Positions 41,856 through 52,404 of a stretch of 64,000 nucleotides of DNA are shown here, one piece after another. The stretch comes from Sporothrix humicola. Lineage: Eukaryota; Ascomycota; Sordariomycetes; Ophiostomatales; Ophiostomataceae. Each line of letters begins with the position of its first letter. Position 1 is the stretch's first letter. The DNA lies in NCBI GenBank assembly GCA_021396245.1, contig WNYE01000031.1:237717-301716 (forward strand), in the 5' to 3' direction. Below the pieces are notes generated by a model. It worked only from the letters and a program-made list of their open reading frames with translations. It was not told the origin of the DNA and ran no database searches. A program made the translations under genes and the position numbers.

Positions 41856-44435
41856 ATGGACGCCGTCGCTGACTCGGGGTATGTGCTTCCCTCTCCTGCG
41901 ATTCGTTTACTGCAACGTCCTGCCGCGTCCGCTGCCGCTCCCAATGGCTCGTCCTCTCACTTCTTCTGCCTCTCTTTTCGCTTTTGTGCCTCTCTGCTAC
42001 ACTGCAACTCTTCTGTCTACCCCGCCTCACTTGTTGTGGTTGCCAGTACCGCTCTGTGCTCTCTTTTTTTCTCTCCTCGCGCTCTGCTACCCTCCTTTGT
42101 TCGCCACCCTCCTTTCCAGAATACCCGGTGGGCGATTCGCTGGCCGAGCCGCCTTGGGGAGCTTCTCCCCCAGCTTCAGGCGTATAAAGCCTGTCCACGA
42201 AGCTGTTTCGCGAGGCTGGACCGGCAATGCGACAAGGGACAGAGCAACGAGACAGCAGCCGCGGCAGATTTTGCCAGCAGATCTAGCCAAGAGAAAAGAA
42301 AGGAGAATAGGAGAAAGACAAGAGATAAAGAGAGCTTTGGCAGACTGGGCAAATTTCCCCAAACCTTTTTACTTTTTACTTTTTACAGGCCCCCAACGTG
42401 TTCCGTCGAGCTAACCTCTGACCTCCTGCAGCATGATGGAGCTGAAGGCCGACACCACCATTGTGGTGCTTGGTGCTTCAGGTGATCTGGCGAAGAAGAA
42501 GACTGTAAGTTTCCCTATTGTTTTGTTTTCGAACAATTGCTCTGGATTTTTTCTCTTTTTCAAGGAGTGGCGTCATTTTTTTTTTTTTTTGGACGAAGCT
42601 GACAGTATGACAGTATCCCGCCCTTTTCGGTCTTGTAAGTGGCAAAACAGCTCCGACAGCTCCAACCGGCTGCATCATCGAGTTGCAACTAGACAGGCAC
42701 AAGCGCAAGGGACAAATTTGGACGCAAAACACAAGCGCATGAACGGTGCATGGCATTAAGAGAATCTTCTTTTGTCATGTAGCTGCGATTGCAATTGCTG
42801 TTCGATTTCCAATTGCCCCCTCGAACATGAGCTTCCTCCCCCCTCATCGCCCAACAGCAGCTAGTAGCTAACACCAGCCGGAAATGTAGTACCGCAACCA
42901 ATTCCTCCCGAAAAACATCAAGATCGTCGGCTATGCCAGAACAAAGATGGACCACGATGAGTACATCCGGAGAATCCGTTCGTACATCAAGACTCCCACA
43001 AAGGAGACCGAGCAGCAGCTCGACGACTTCTGCAACCTCTGCACCTACGTCTCCGGCCAGTACGACCAGGATGAGTCCTTCCACCGCCTCAACAAGCACA
43101 TCGAGGAGCTGGAGAAGGACTTCAAGGAGGCCCATCGCCTGTTCTACATGGCCCTTCCTCCCAGTGTCTTCACAATGGTCTCGCAGCACCTGAAGCGCTG
43201 CTGCTACCCGACGAAGGGCATTGCCCGTGTTATTGTGCGTACCGGCCAGCTGTGTTGATTTCTGCATTGGAAGCCTGTCCGTTACTAACCCCCAACAGGT
43301 CGAGAAGCCGTTCGGCAAGGATCTGGCCAGCTCTCGCGAGCTGCAGAAGTCGCTCGAGCCCGACTGGAACGAGAAGGAGCTGTTCCGTATTGACCACTAC
43401 CTCGGTAAGGAGATGGTCAAGAACATCCTCATCATGCGCTTCGCCAACTCGTTCCTGGGCGCCACCTGGAACCGTCACCACATCGACAACGTCCAGATCT
43501 CATTCAAGGAGCCCTTTGGCACCGAGGGCCGTGGTGGCTACTTTGACGAGTTCGGCATTGTCCGTGACGTCATGCAGAACCATCTGCTGCAGGTCCTGAC
43601 CCTGCTCGCCATGGAGCGCCCCATCTCCTTCTCCGCCGAGGATGTCCGCGACGAGAAGGTCCGCGTCCTGCGCGCCATGCCGGCCATCGAGCCTAAGAAC
43701 GTGATTATCGGTCAATATGGTCGCTCGCTGGACGGCTCCAAGCCTTCGTACAAGGAGGACGACACTGTCCCCAAGGACTCGCGGTGCCCCACGTTCTGCG
43801 CGCTCGTTGCTTTCATCAAGAACGAGCGGTGGGACGGTGTGCCTTTCATCATGAAGGCCGGCAAGGCTCTCAACGAGCAGAAGACGGAGATTCGGATACA
43901 GTTCAAAGACGTCACTTCGGGCATTTTTAAGGACATCCCGCGTAATGAGCTGGTTATGCGCATTCAGCCCAACGAGAGTGTCTACATCAAGATGAACTCG
44001 AAGCTGCCCGGTCTCAGCATGCAGACCGTGGTCACCGAACTGGACCTGACCTACCGCCGTCGGTTCTCGGACCTTAAGATTCCCGAGGCCTATGAGTCGC
44101 TCATTCTGGACTGCCTTCGTGGTGATCAGTCGAACTTTGTCCGTGACGACGAGCTCGACGCTTCTTGGAGAATCTTCACGCCGCTGCTGCACTATCTCGA
44201 CGACAACAAGGAAATTGTGCCGATGGAGTACGCATACGGTAAGTGTAGCCTTTCCATGGCCCTCAGATCTTTCCATTCAACTTTATTCGAATTCCTTACT
44301 AACAGCTTTTCAGGCTCTCGTGGTCCCTCCGTTCTCGATGACTTCACCGCGTCCTATGGCTACCGGTTTGCCGACAACGCAGGTTACCAGTGGCCCACGA
44401 CGTCGGCCGCCCAGCCGCCGAACAACAAGTTGTAA
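41856..44435 (+). CDS. zwf1: Glucose-6-phosphate 1-dehydrogenase
   Basis: Six exons: 41856-41878, 42432-42504, 42614-42634, 42890-43234, 43299-44238 and 44314-44435, giving 507 residues, the normal length. Introns are 553, 109, 255, 64 and 75 bases. The NADP-binding motif IVVLGASGDLAKKKT is in exon 2; the 21-base third exon encodes exactly YPALFGL; RIDHYLGKEMVKN in exon 5 is the substrate-binding and catalytic signature, with GTEGRGGYFDEFGIVRDVMQ after it. The enzyme oxidises glucose-6-phosphate to 6-phosphogluconolactone, the first and NADPH-yielding step of the oxidative pentose phosphate pathway in the cytosol. A second start could be the ATGs at 42433/42436 in exon 2. The last intron is in frame and free of stops, so it is easily misread as coding. 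Every join restores the family sequence. Confidence 0.97.
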
Positions 44436-46547
44436 GTTGGCGATGCCCCGGCGCGTGCGCTGTCAGAGGTTTGGGGTTGATTTGAGGGGTTGAGGGGTGT
44501 TGAGATCGCATAACTTGTGTCAAAACGGGAACTACGGGCCGTCCACGTGTATGCATACGGGTGTGGATGGCCCCGACCCCTCGGGAATGGATGTGTTTAA
44601 TAACCATCGCCACCACAGTTAAAAGAAGGGACGAAACAAAAGTTTAGGCAAAACATGAGAGGCCTCTACTCAACTCGCCGTTTCGTCTCATTCTCACAAC
44701 CTTCTACCCTCTCGCGAGGGAGCAGCCGTTGTCTACCGGAGGGCGGGCCTGTGTTGATGTTGGCATGGCGCCGGGCTTGTATCCCGCCTGCTACAGAACA
44801 GTTTAAAGAGGCGATACGGTGGGATTACGGGACGAAGGAAAAGGCAAAGACTCGGAAAAGAAAAGAAAATGCATGTTTTATGATTTCATCTGAGGGGCAA
44901 CAACTGGGGGAGACATTCTGCTTTTATTTCGTTGATTTTTACCTGCAATTGCAATGGGTTCCGGCTGGTTTCATCTGCTTTCATATCCAAATCACTCATT
45001 TTTATATCTTGCAATGTGTTGTGACGTCAACGTGCCTTCGATGTTGGTGTAATGAGCTTTAGTCGTTTTGATTTTCCTCTTTTATTTTTTGCTCTTATTT
45101 TATTAAAAAACAACGAGAGAGAGCAAACAGTCTCTTTGGGTGCAGTAGATCTTCTCTAATAAATTCTCTATCATGAAGATTTCTTCACCAACTATTCTCT
45201 ACACGTCCTATCTACAAACTGATGTCTCAATTAGCACTCAGACAGGGATATTGTCAGCCTTGTTTGTCTGTGCCTCGGAGATACTCTGCAAAGGAGCAAC
45301 AGGCTGAATACATTATATAGTGTGGTCACGTGGTTTTTCTGAACCAAGTTTGGTGCTGACACGCCCAGACGCCCGCGTTACAAACCGCGACGTGAAGGGG
45401 CAGGCGCAGGCACAGGCACAGCGGCGTCGGCTCCTGCCCCCTGGTGGTGCGCTCCTACCCATTTTAGCTTAAAAAACAAACACTTTTGGGCCTTTTGGGG
45501 GTGACTAGTGGGTCCAGCCCAGGTGCATCTGCCGCCTCTCACTGGCTCTTTCCCGCTTTTCGTCCTTTTCCTCAGGCCTCTCCTTCCATTGTCTCTCTGT
45601 CGCTCTTTCCGTCTGGAGCGCCCAGTCTCACCCATTCACCATTCACTCCCTCTCTCGCCTCGCCCTCTCACCAAAACACCTAAAACGAACCAAGTCAACC
45701 CCGTCGTTTCTTCTCATCCCCAAAAGCCAACCAACCAACAACCTGCGTTGGCCAAACGGACGGCACTCCCTGATCAACTCTTGCGCCTTTGTACACCTCA
45801 CGTACCCCTGTTGTCACTGTGTGTGCTTGTACTCTTCGCCTTCTTTGTCCTCCTTTTTCTTCGCATTTGCGCAGGCCCTCTTTTTTTCTATCTGTCAATC
45901 TTGTTTCGACGACAATCCTCGCGACAGACTCTACGCCTATCCATCGTTCACGCATCTACGTCTTGCTGCCTCTCTCAACTTCCGTTCACCACACGAGCCG
46001 ACTCTCACGTGGGAAAGGGACCCTACAGCCGCCCCTTGCGCTCCAAACATCCATCCATTTTGCGCCCTGTCATCGCCGGCTTCTGTCGTCTTCGAAGCAA
46101 CGATCTCGACACCACGATCCGCCATGCAAAGTCCCTAATCGCAGTCTTTCCCCCCCTCGGAAGCCACATCGAGACTGGGGGACGTCTCTCTCGTCATCGA
46201 TTCTTTTCTTCCTCTCGCATCTCTGCAGTCTTTCGCGTCTTTTCAAGCCCCAGAGGGCGCGTATCGCGCATTTCGAGCCTTTGGGCTTCAACATCAACGC
46301 TCCGCGATCGTCAGTGATCGATCACCGAACGCGCACCACGAGGCACAACCATCGCAATCACGAACCCGACCGACGATACGACTCGCCCATCAACAGCGAA
46401 CGCGCGTCCGCACGCGATATTTAGGACAGGCGGTCCTCGCATATTCGATAACCCGGCAACGGCCACAACCCCCATCTTTGCCGGTCTCTCTTCTCCCTCT
46501 TCTCCCTCTTGTCTACTCTCTCGCCTTCACACTCACCTGTCTTCCTC
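44436..46547. other. Intergenic region, glucose-6-phosphate dehydrogenase gene to MED14
   Basis: 2.1 kb between genes on the same strand. The first 600 bases are likely 3' region. GTCACGTGG occurs near 45325. From about 45530 to 46540 the plus strand is C/T-rich, the probable promoter and leader of MED14; its open frames (up to 269 codons) are Ser/Pro/Phe/Leu low complexity and are not called. Confidence 0.45.
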
Positions 46548-49500
46548 ATGGCGGCCGCAATGGAGAACAGCATGCTCAACGGCGGTGCTGCGCACACCAA
46601 CCACGACAGAGATTCGCCGCAAAAGGCAAACGGCGTGAACGGCGATGCGACAAAGATGGTCAACGGCGACACATCAGCAACGACGACAATAGCAAAGCCA
46701 TCAGCAGGCGATGCAACCGGCCCACAATCATCAAGGATGAACGACTTGCCCGACCAGATCCAGCACATCACGGCCAACTACGTCCCGCTCGGTTTCCTGC
46801 TTCAACGACTCGCGCAAAAGACACACAACAACCTCCAAGATCTGATCCACGAACTCGCACGGAAACCAGTCGCAGGCAGCAGCGCCCCAGGCGCGCCACC
46901 AGCATTACCACCCGGCTCCGAAGATGGCTCCATTGACAATATCGAGAAGAAGAAGGCGTTGCTGGACTTTGCGCGCAGCGAGCACGCGAATTGGGTCAAG
47001 GCGCTTGTGATTACGGAATGGAGCAAGAAGGCCAGCCAGATCAGCAAGCTGATCGACCTCGAGAACCACATGTTTGAAGAGGAGCTTGTCCGCTACGAAC
47101 AGGCCGTCTTCACGATGCTTAACCTCAAGCGCAATCTGAACGCTGCGCGCGTGCCAAGCCCCGATCTCAAGACTGCTCTCAACGTCTTGTCGCGAGGCGC
47201 TGCCGGCTGGATGCCCGATCTTGGCTTTATCCCGCCACCACCACTCAACGCACAGGAGCAGCTCAAGAACCTGGACGACATAAGTACTCTCCTGTCCCTG
47301 CGGCTCAACCTCGAAGACCACGACACTATCCCCTATTACTTCCGCAACACCTACACCATCGCCTCGGGCCGCGTCACGTTCAAGGTCCCGGGCGAATTCG
47401 AAGTCGACCTGACGCTCGCGAGCGACGATTTTACTCAACAACTGTGGTTCCTCGACCTGCGGTTCCTCTTCTCACCTGCACCTCGCGACCTGACACCCAG
47501 TCTACGGAAAGCCCTCGAAGACCGCGTGAATAACGTTCTCGGGCTCGAGGGCCTGCCAGGCTGCTACCGCCTTTTGCACGAATACGTGCTGACCCACAAA
47601 ATCAACGAGCTGCGGCGGCAGGTGAGGGATCTGGGCCGCGGCCGCTGGATTGATACAGTGCGCGTGGAACAGCTTAATCGTGCTATTGCCGTGCAGTACT
47701 GGACATCGCGACACAACGGCAGCAACAACAGTGGCCCTGCAAGTGGTCCGACCGGCAACAAGAACACAGAGCTGCGCAGCTGGTTCATCATTGGTGTACA
47801 CAGTGGCCGTGACGCGGCGAGCGTTGATCTCCCCGAGGAGCAGATTACCAGTCGGCTCACTCTGCGCTGGTTCCGCGACAACAAGGAAGTGAAGGACCTG
47901 GGCGACGACCAGATCAACAGCATCCTATCCAACATCCTGGCTGACAGTGAGGAGGCCGTCGCAGGCGAGGACGATGCCTCAAGAACTGTGACGTTGTGCG
48001 CCGAGACCATCCTGCAGCGCATTGTTGCTCTCCATGTCGAGCATGTCCTGAGCGGCATCTACAACAAGCTGTCCGCCAGGCCGCTCTTTGCTAAACGCCT
48101 GGCCAGCATGCGCCTGCGGATATCACGCATCGACGCCAGCTCCTCCTTCCTCGAGATCCAGCTGACAAACGCCGGCGACCGCATATGGGTGCGTGTCGAC
48201 CCAGTCACGGGCCTGTTCTCGCTGTCGCCGCAACAGTCGCGTGTCGTGATGCACAGCGAGATGCGCATCAACGCAGTCGCGGCTGGTGGGTCCAGCGGAT
48301 CGGCAGGCAGCGGCAGCAGCAGCGACCCTGTCGAGGAGGGCACTGTCATGCTCGAGAACGTGCGGAACCTAGCGGCGCAGGAAGACCTAGGTCGGCGCGC
48401 AAAGAGCTTTGGCTGGCAGGTTGTGCGAAACGCCGGCCCCGGCGGCAACCACCTTGTGCGGCCCGACGAGCTGCGCCAGGTGTTCAACCTGCGCGACTCG
48501 TACCAGATCCTGTGGCTCAAGCGTCCCGACTGGGTGGCGCCGCAGTGGCACGTCCTGGCAAGTCTCAGTTTGAGCGGCGACCGATGGTGGCTCGTTAAGC
48601 TAAATGAACAACCACAACAGCCGGCAGGCGGCACTCCAGCAGGACCTGGCGCAGCAATCTCCGTCACCAGCGCCCCGCGCATTGCTATGCAGATGCTCCT
48701 CCCAATGGGCACGAGCCCGTCCGACCTCGACGAGGCCTTTTTCTCCGACCTCACTATCTATGCAACAGGCGTTTTGGCGCAGTACACCGACTCGCAAGAG
48801 CTGTCCCGCCGGCACAAGGTAGCCCAGGCGACGCGCGTTATCAACCCTTACCTGCCAACACGCGCCAAGTTGCCGGCCATGAGCATTCGGTTGTCCGACC
48901 TGTTGTCAAACAACGGCGGCGCTGCTTCTGCAACCACAGGGCCTGGCGCAACGGCTTCGACGACTGTCAACAACGAGGCCACGGTGCCGCACGCCAGTCG
49001 CAGCAGCGCCGGCCGTCGCTGGTGGGCCACGGACTTTGTGCAGCTGCTGTTCCGCGGCGTCGATATGGACGGCGAGGAAGAGGGCGGCAGCGCAAACGAC
49101 CGCCGCCGCCGCGTCAACGTGCTGGCCGAGGCCCGCCTGACTGTCCAGGATCGCAGCAAGTTCCGCCTGCTTGGCAACAGCAGCCGCACCGACCAAGACG
49201 TCGCCTTCAGCTCCCGCACCGGCCAGTTCTGTCTGTACCTGCGTGCCTCCGTCGGCGAATCGGTCATTGACACGCTCGTGCGTCGCCTGCGGGCCATTGA
49301 GCGTCTCGTCGGGTTCTTGGACGCCATCCGCCGCGAGAGCCGTGTCGTGCATATCCAAAAGGTCTCGCTCAGCCGGCTCGTCTTTTCGTACAGCGTCGGC
49401 CCGGGCAATCCCCTGTCGCTCCAAGAGAAGATGAGCCTGACGACCGAGGCCGTTGCAGCATCTACGGCGGCAGCTAACAGCTGTGGCCGGTGGGACGTTT

Positions 49501-50333
49501 CGGTGGACTTGTCGAGCAGTGCGCAGGTGCATCTGCAGCTGGAGCGCGGATGCCCGCATCTTCGGGTTGCCGATTTCCTCAACAATATTGCCAACGACCC
49601 GAGCACATTCAGCTCTGTGCCTTTCTTCCTGACGGCCACACTGTCGCTGCACCGCGCCCTGGACCGCATGGAAGACGCTTGGGAGGGCCTGCAGATGCGC
49701 AACGCCGGCATGTTGGGTATCTTCCCTCGCGCGCTTGACTGGTACGTTGTGCGGTTCCTGATCCCGCCGACACCGCCAACAGCAGGATCATCTGGAGCCC
49801 CCAATGCGCCCGCACGCCCGCGTGTTCTTGTACTCGAGCTGCGCCTTAAGAACCGCCGTAGCGAGCTGGTTTGGCAGGTCCGGCGTCTCGATAACAACTC
49901 GCCCGAGAGCACTGGTGCTCCCCTGCCTCCAGGCATGACTGCTCCGGCTCAGCCCAACAACGACGACGATCTCGGCAAGGTGGTGCGGCGCGTCTTTGAC
50001 GGCAGCGGCCCCGGCTGGAAGGGTCTCTTGACGGCGGCCGTGGCTAGCCCCTACCCCGAAAAGAACCCCGAAGAGTCGACTGCAACGAGATCCGGCCAGT
50101 CGACGGGTAGCACAGGAATCGAGGACTGTCTCCTGCAGATCGACGAGGGCGTGCGGCAGCTGCTGGCTGGCTCCTTTGCGGCCGCGGGCAACAATGCACA
50201 GCAGCGTCGTGCTCAAGCACTGGCGGCCGCCCAAGCCCAAGCGCAGCAAAACAACAACAATAACAATAACAATAATAATACCAACAATAACAACAACGGC
50301 GTACCGCAAGCCCAGACTGCTCGTATGGGGTAG
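46548..50333 (+). CDS. MED14: Mediator complex subunit 14 (Rgr1)
   Basis: A single-exon gene for about 1,261 residues from ATG 46548 (MAAAMENSMLNGG); the frame is open further 5' but only from a TTG codon. Residues about 65-105, DQIQHITANYVPLGFLLQRL followed by AQKTHNNLQDLIHELARKP, are the MED14 N-terminal signature, followed by the conserved helical region with KALLDFARSEHANWVKALVI. The large middle carries the repeated beta-rich modules of the family. MED14 is the scaffold joining the head, middle and tail of Mediator, and so is needed for activated RNA polymerase II transcription. The C terminus is low complexity: an Ala/Gln stretch and an Asn run (from about 50248) before the stop. It is longer than yeast Rgr1 (1,082). 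High confidence. Confidence 0.93.
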   Translation: MAAAMENSMLNGGAAHTNHDRDSPQKANGVNGDATKMVNGDTSATTTIAKPSAGDATGPQSSRMNDLPDQIQHITANYVPLGFLLQRLAQKTHNNLQDLIHELARKPVAGSSAPGAPPALPPGSEDGSIDNIEKKKALLDFARSEHANWVKALVITEWSKKASQISKLIDLENHMFEEELVRYEQAVFTMLNLKRNLNAARVPSPDLKTALNVLSRGAAGWMPDLGFIPPPPLNAQEQLKNLDDISTLLSLRLNLEDHDTIPYYFRNTYTIASGRVTFKVPGEFEVDLTLASDDFTQQLWFLDLRFLFSPAPRDLTPSLRKALEDRVNNVLGLEGLPGCYRLLHEYVLTHKINELRRQVRDLGRGRWIDTVRVEQLNRAIAVQYWTSRHNGSNNSGPASGPTGNKNTELRSWFIIGVHSGRDAASVDLPEEQITSRLTLRWFRDNKEVKDLGDDQINSILSNILADSEEAVAGEDDASRTVTLCAETILQRIVALHVEHVLSGIYNKLSARPLFAKRLASMRLRISRIDASSSFLEIQLTNAGDRIWVRVDPVTGLFSLSPQQSRVVMHSEMRINAVAAGGSSGSAGSGSSSDPVEEGTVMLENVRNLAAQEDLGRRAKSFGWQVVRNAGPGGNHLVRPDELRQVFNLRDSYQILWLKRPDWVAPQWHVLASLSLSGDRWWLVKLNEQPQQPAGGTPAGPGAAISVTSAPRIAMQMLLPMGTSPSDLDEAFFSDLTIYATGVLAQYTDSQELSRRHKVAQATRVINPYLPTRAKLPAMSIRLSDLLSNNGGAASATTGPGATASTTVNNEATVPHASRSSAGRRWWATDFVQLLFRGVDMDGEEEGGSANDRRRRVNVLAEARLTVQDRSKFRLLGNSSRTDQDVAFSSRTGQFCLYLRASVGESVIDTLVRRLRAIERLVGFLDAIRRESRVVHIQKVSLSRLVFSYSVGPGNPLSLQEKMSLTTEAVAASTAAANSCGRWDVSVDLSSSAQVHLQLERGCPHLRVADFLNNIANDPSTFSSVPFFLTATLSLHRALDRMEDAWEGLQMRNAGMLGIFPRALDWYVVRFLIPPTPPTAGSSGAPNAPARPRVLVLELRLKNRRSELVWQVRRLDNNSPESTGAPLPPGMTAPAQPNNDDDLGKVVRRVFDGSGPGWKGLLTAAVASPYPEKNPEESTATRSGQSTGSTGIEDCLLQIDEGVRQLLAGSFAAAGNNAQQRRAQALAAAQAQAQQNNNNNNNNNNTNNNNNGVPQAQTARMG
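50248..50297 (+). repeat. AAC/AAT microsatellite encoding poly-Asn in MED14
   Basis: A run of CAA, CAA/TAA-type trinucleotide units read in frame as AAC and AAT gives more than ten consecutive Asn codons broken by one Thr near the MED14 C terminus. Such runs vary in length between strains. Confidence 0.85.
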
Positions 50334-51387
50334 GACCACAGCATTAGGGAAAGCCTGCGCTTGCGACGGCCCACGAAACCAGTGCGAATAGGGAAGTAAG
50401 GAGGTGCTTGCCATCGTTTTTTGTACATTCGTCTGGAGGAGGAGGACGACGATAAGGAGGAGAAGAAAGGAGGAAGAAAACTACAACCGGATATACCCAA
50501 ACCCATTCACATTTACATTATCATTATCTTTTTTTTATTGTTTCATAAAACCAGGAATACCGCCACGGATCATGCGCTTCGTCTTTTTTTTCTTCTTCTT
50601 TTTTGTTTACTTTATTCACTTTTCTTCCTGTATCCTACTACTTTTTTCACTCTAGCACTTCTCTCTCTTTCCTTCTTTCTCTTTTTCATAGCATGGGATT
50701 ATCCGGAAAGGGAACCACGGGAACATTCAAACATCACGGTATAGAAGTGGTGTGACATAGGCGAGAACGAGAAGGTAATATCAATTTAAATGTTAAAATC
50801 AATAAATGAGTAGAAAGTGTGAAAAAATGTCAACTCACTAAAGTCGTCATTTTCATGATTTCACGTAAAAAGAAACGTTTGAAATAAAAAGTAAATAAAA
50901 CATTGTGAAGTAATAATTAGATAAAAAATACAGATAGGTTTTATATTTAAATTTTAATTCTCAAAATTAGAAACATACTAAATTTATTATTATGAAAACT
51001 ATCAAATTGAAGTCGCACTCTATCGCTCTAAATGAGAAAGAAAAGATTCATTTTGGACCAAATATTGGTTGCTCTCTGTTCAAGGAGGTTATTTACTTTG
51101 CCCTTGTCAGCCTGTCGCGCCTTCTGTGACGTCTGGATTCCAGGGGCTGCACGTGATGCCCCGCAATGGAGCTTCCCCCGCCTAGGCACCGCCCGCGACA
51201 CTCTAATAGATCCAGGCGAAACAACCCCCTCTCTCCGACCTTCCGACGTAAACAGACTTATCTTGATAGACGACGAGCGACTCAATTGCGTGTTTCCATC
51301 GTCGAATTCGATCCCAATCTCTTCTTGCACCCCCCCTACAGCTTCACTCCGTTCACAGGGCAGCGTGTGCCCCAACCGACCGCCATA
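50334..51387. other. Intergenic region, MED14 to cap2, with an AT-rich island
   Basis: 1.05 kb between genes on the same strand. About 50755-51015 is very AT-rich with TTTAAAT- and AATAAAA-type words, in strong contrast to the GC-rich genes on both sides. The part near cap2 is C-rich and is the likely promoter. No gene is seen. Confidence 0.45.
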
Positions 51388-52404
51388 ATGCCGGCCGATC
51401 CTTTTGATTCTGCTCTGTAAGTTGGGGTTGAGCATTTGTTGATTTGCACTCGTTCGAGACATTTGGAGACTGGACACTGGCCCAGTCTTCGACGTTGGCC
51501 ATTGAACTGACCCTGAACCACTGCTAACATTTCCTTTGCCACTCCTAGTGACCTTCTCCGCCGCCTGAACCCAAAACACACAACCGACCACCTCAACAAC
51601 ATTCTTGTTCTGGCGCCCGATTTGACCGAAGACCTGCTCTCGTCCGTCGACCAGCCCCTGACGGTCCGCCGCTGCAAGCAGACAGGCCGCGACTACTTGC
51701 TGTGCGACTACAACCGCGACGGCGACTCGTACCGCTCGCCATGGTCGAACCAATTTGACCCGCCGCTGGAGGGCGGACTCAAGGCTGGCGGCGAGGGCGG
51801 CGGTGGTCTGGGCGGCATTGGTGCCGGCGGTGCCAGCGAGGGTGCGGGCGAGGGCGCTGTGCCCGGCGAGCGCGTGCGCAAGATGGAGATCCAGGCCAAC
51901 GAGGCCTTTGACGTGTACCGCGACATGTACTACGAGGGCGGTGTGTCGAGCGTGTATTTCTGGAACCTGGACGACGGCTTTGCAGGCGTCGTGCTGATGA
52001 AGAAGGCGTCGCCGGCCGAGTCGTCGGCGTCGTCGTCGGGTGTCTGGGACTCGATCCACGTGTTCGAGGCCATTGACCGCGGCCGCACGACCAACTACCG
52101 CCTGACGTCGACTGTGATTCTGAGCCTGGAAACGGGCGACGGCCACCTCGACCTCAGCGGCAACATGACCCGCCAGCTCGAGCAGGACCTTCCCGTGTCC
52201 AACGGCGACGCCAGCCACATTGCCAACATCGGCCGCCTCGTCGAGGACATGGAGAGCAAGATGCGCAACCAGCTGCAGGAGGTCTACTTTGGCAAGGCCA
52301 AGGACGTGGTCGGCGACCTGCGCAGCGTCGGCAGCCTGTCCGAGGGCCAGCGGGATCGTGAGACACACCGCGAGATGATTAGTGGTGTGCGGGGACGGAA
52401 TTAG
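51388..52404 (+). CDS. cap2: F-actin-capping protein subunit beta
   Basis: Two exons, 51388-51416 and 51549-52404, with a 132-base intron (GTAAGT, acceptor TCCTAG), giving 294 residues, close to the usual 270-290. The join yields MPADPFDSALDLLRRLNPKH, then HLNNILVLAPDLTEDLLSSV and the signature CDYNRDGDSYRSPWSN with FDP. Capping protein is an alpha/beta heterodimer that blocks the barbed ends of actin filaments in cortical patches and at growing tips. A Gly-rich insert of about 40 residues (near 90-130) separates the signature from KMEIQANEAFDVYRDMYYEG. The C-terminal part ends with an amphipathic helix (MRNQLQEVYFGKAKDVVG) that serves in actin binding in the family. The alpha subunit is not in the window. 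High confidence. Confidence 0.95.

Noticed and set aside
45508..46317. 269-codon frame upstream of MED14
   Set aside because: Same cause: a C/T-rich leader giving a low-complexity Ser/Pro/Leu/Phe translation.
46509..46547. Earlier start of MED14 at TTG 46509
   Set aside because: Not an ATG; the first in-frame ATG is at 46548.
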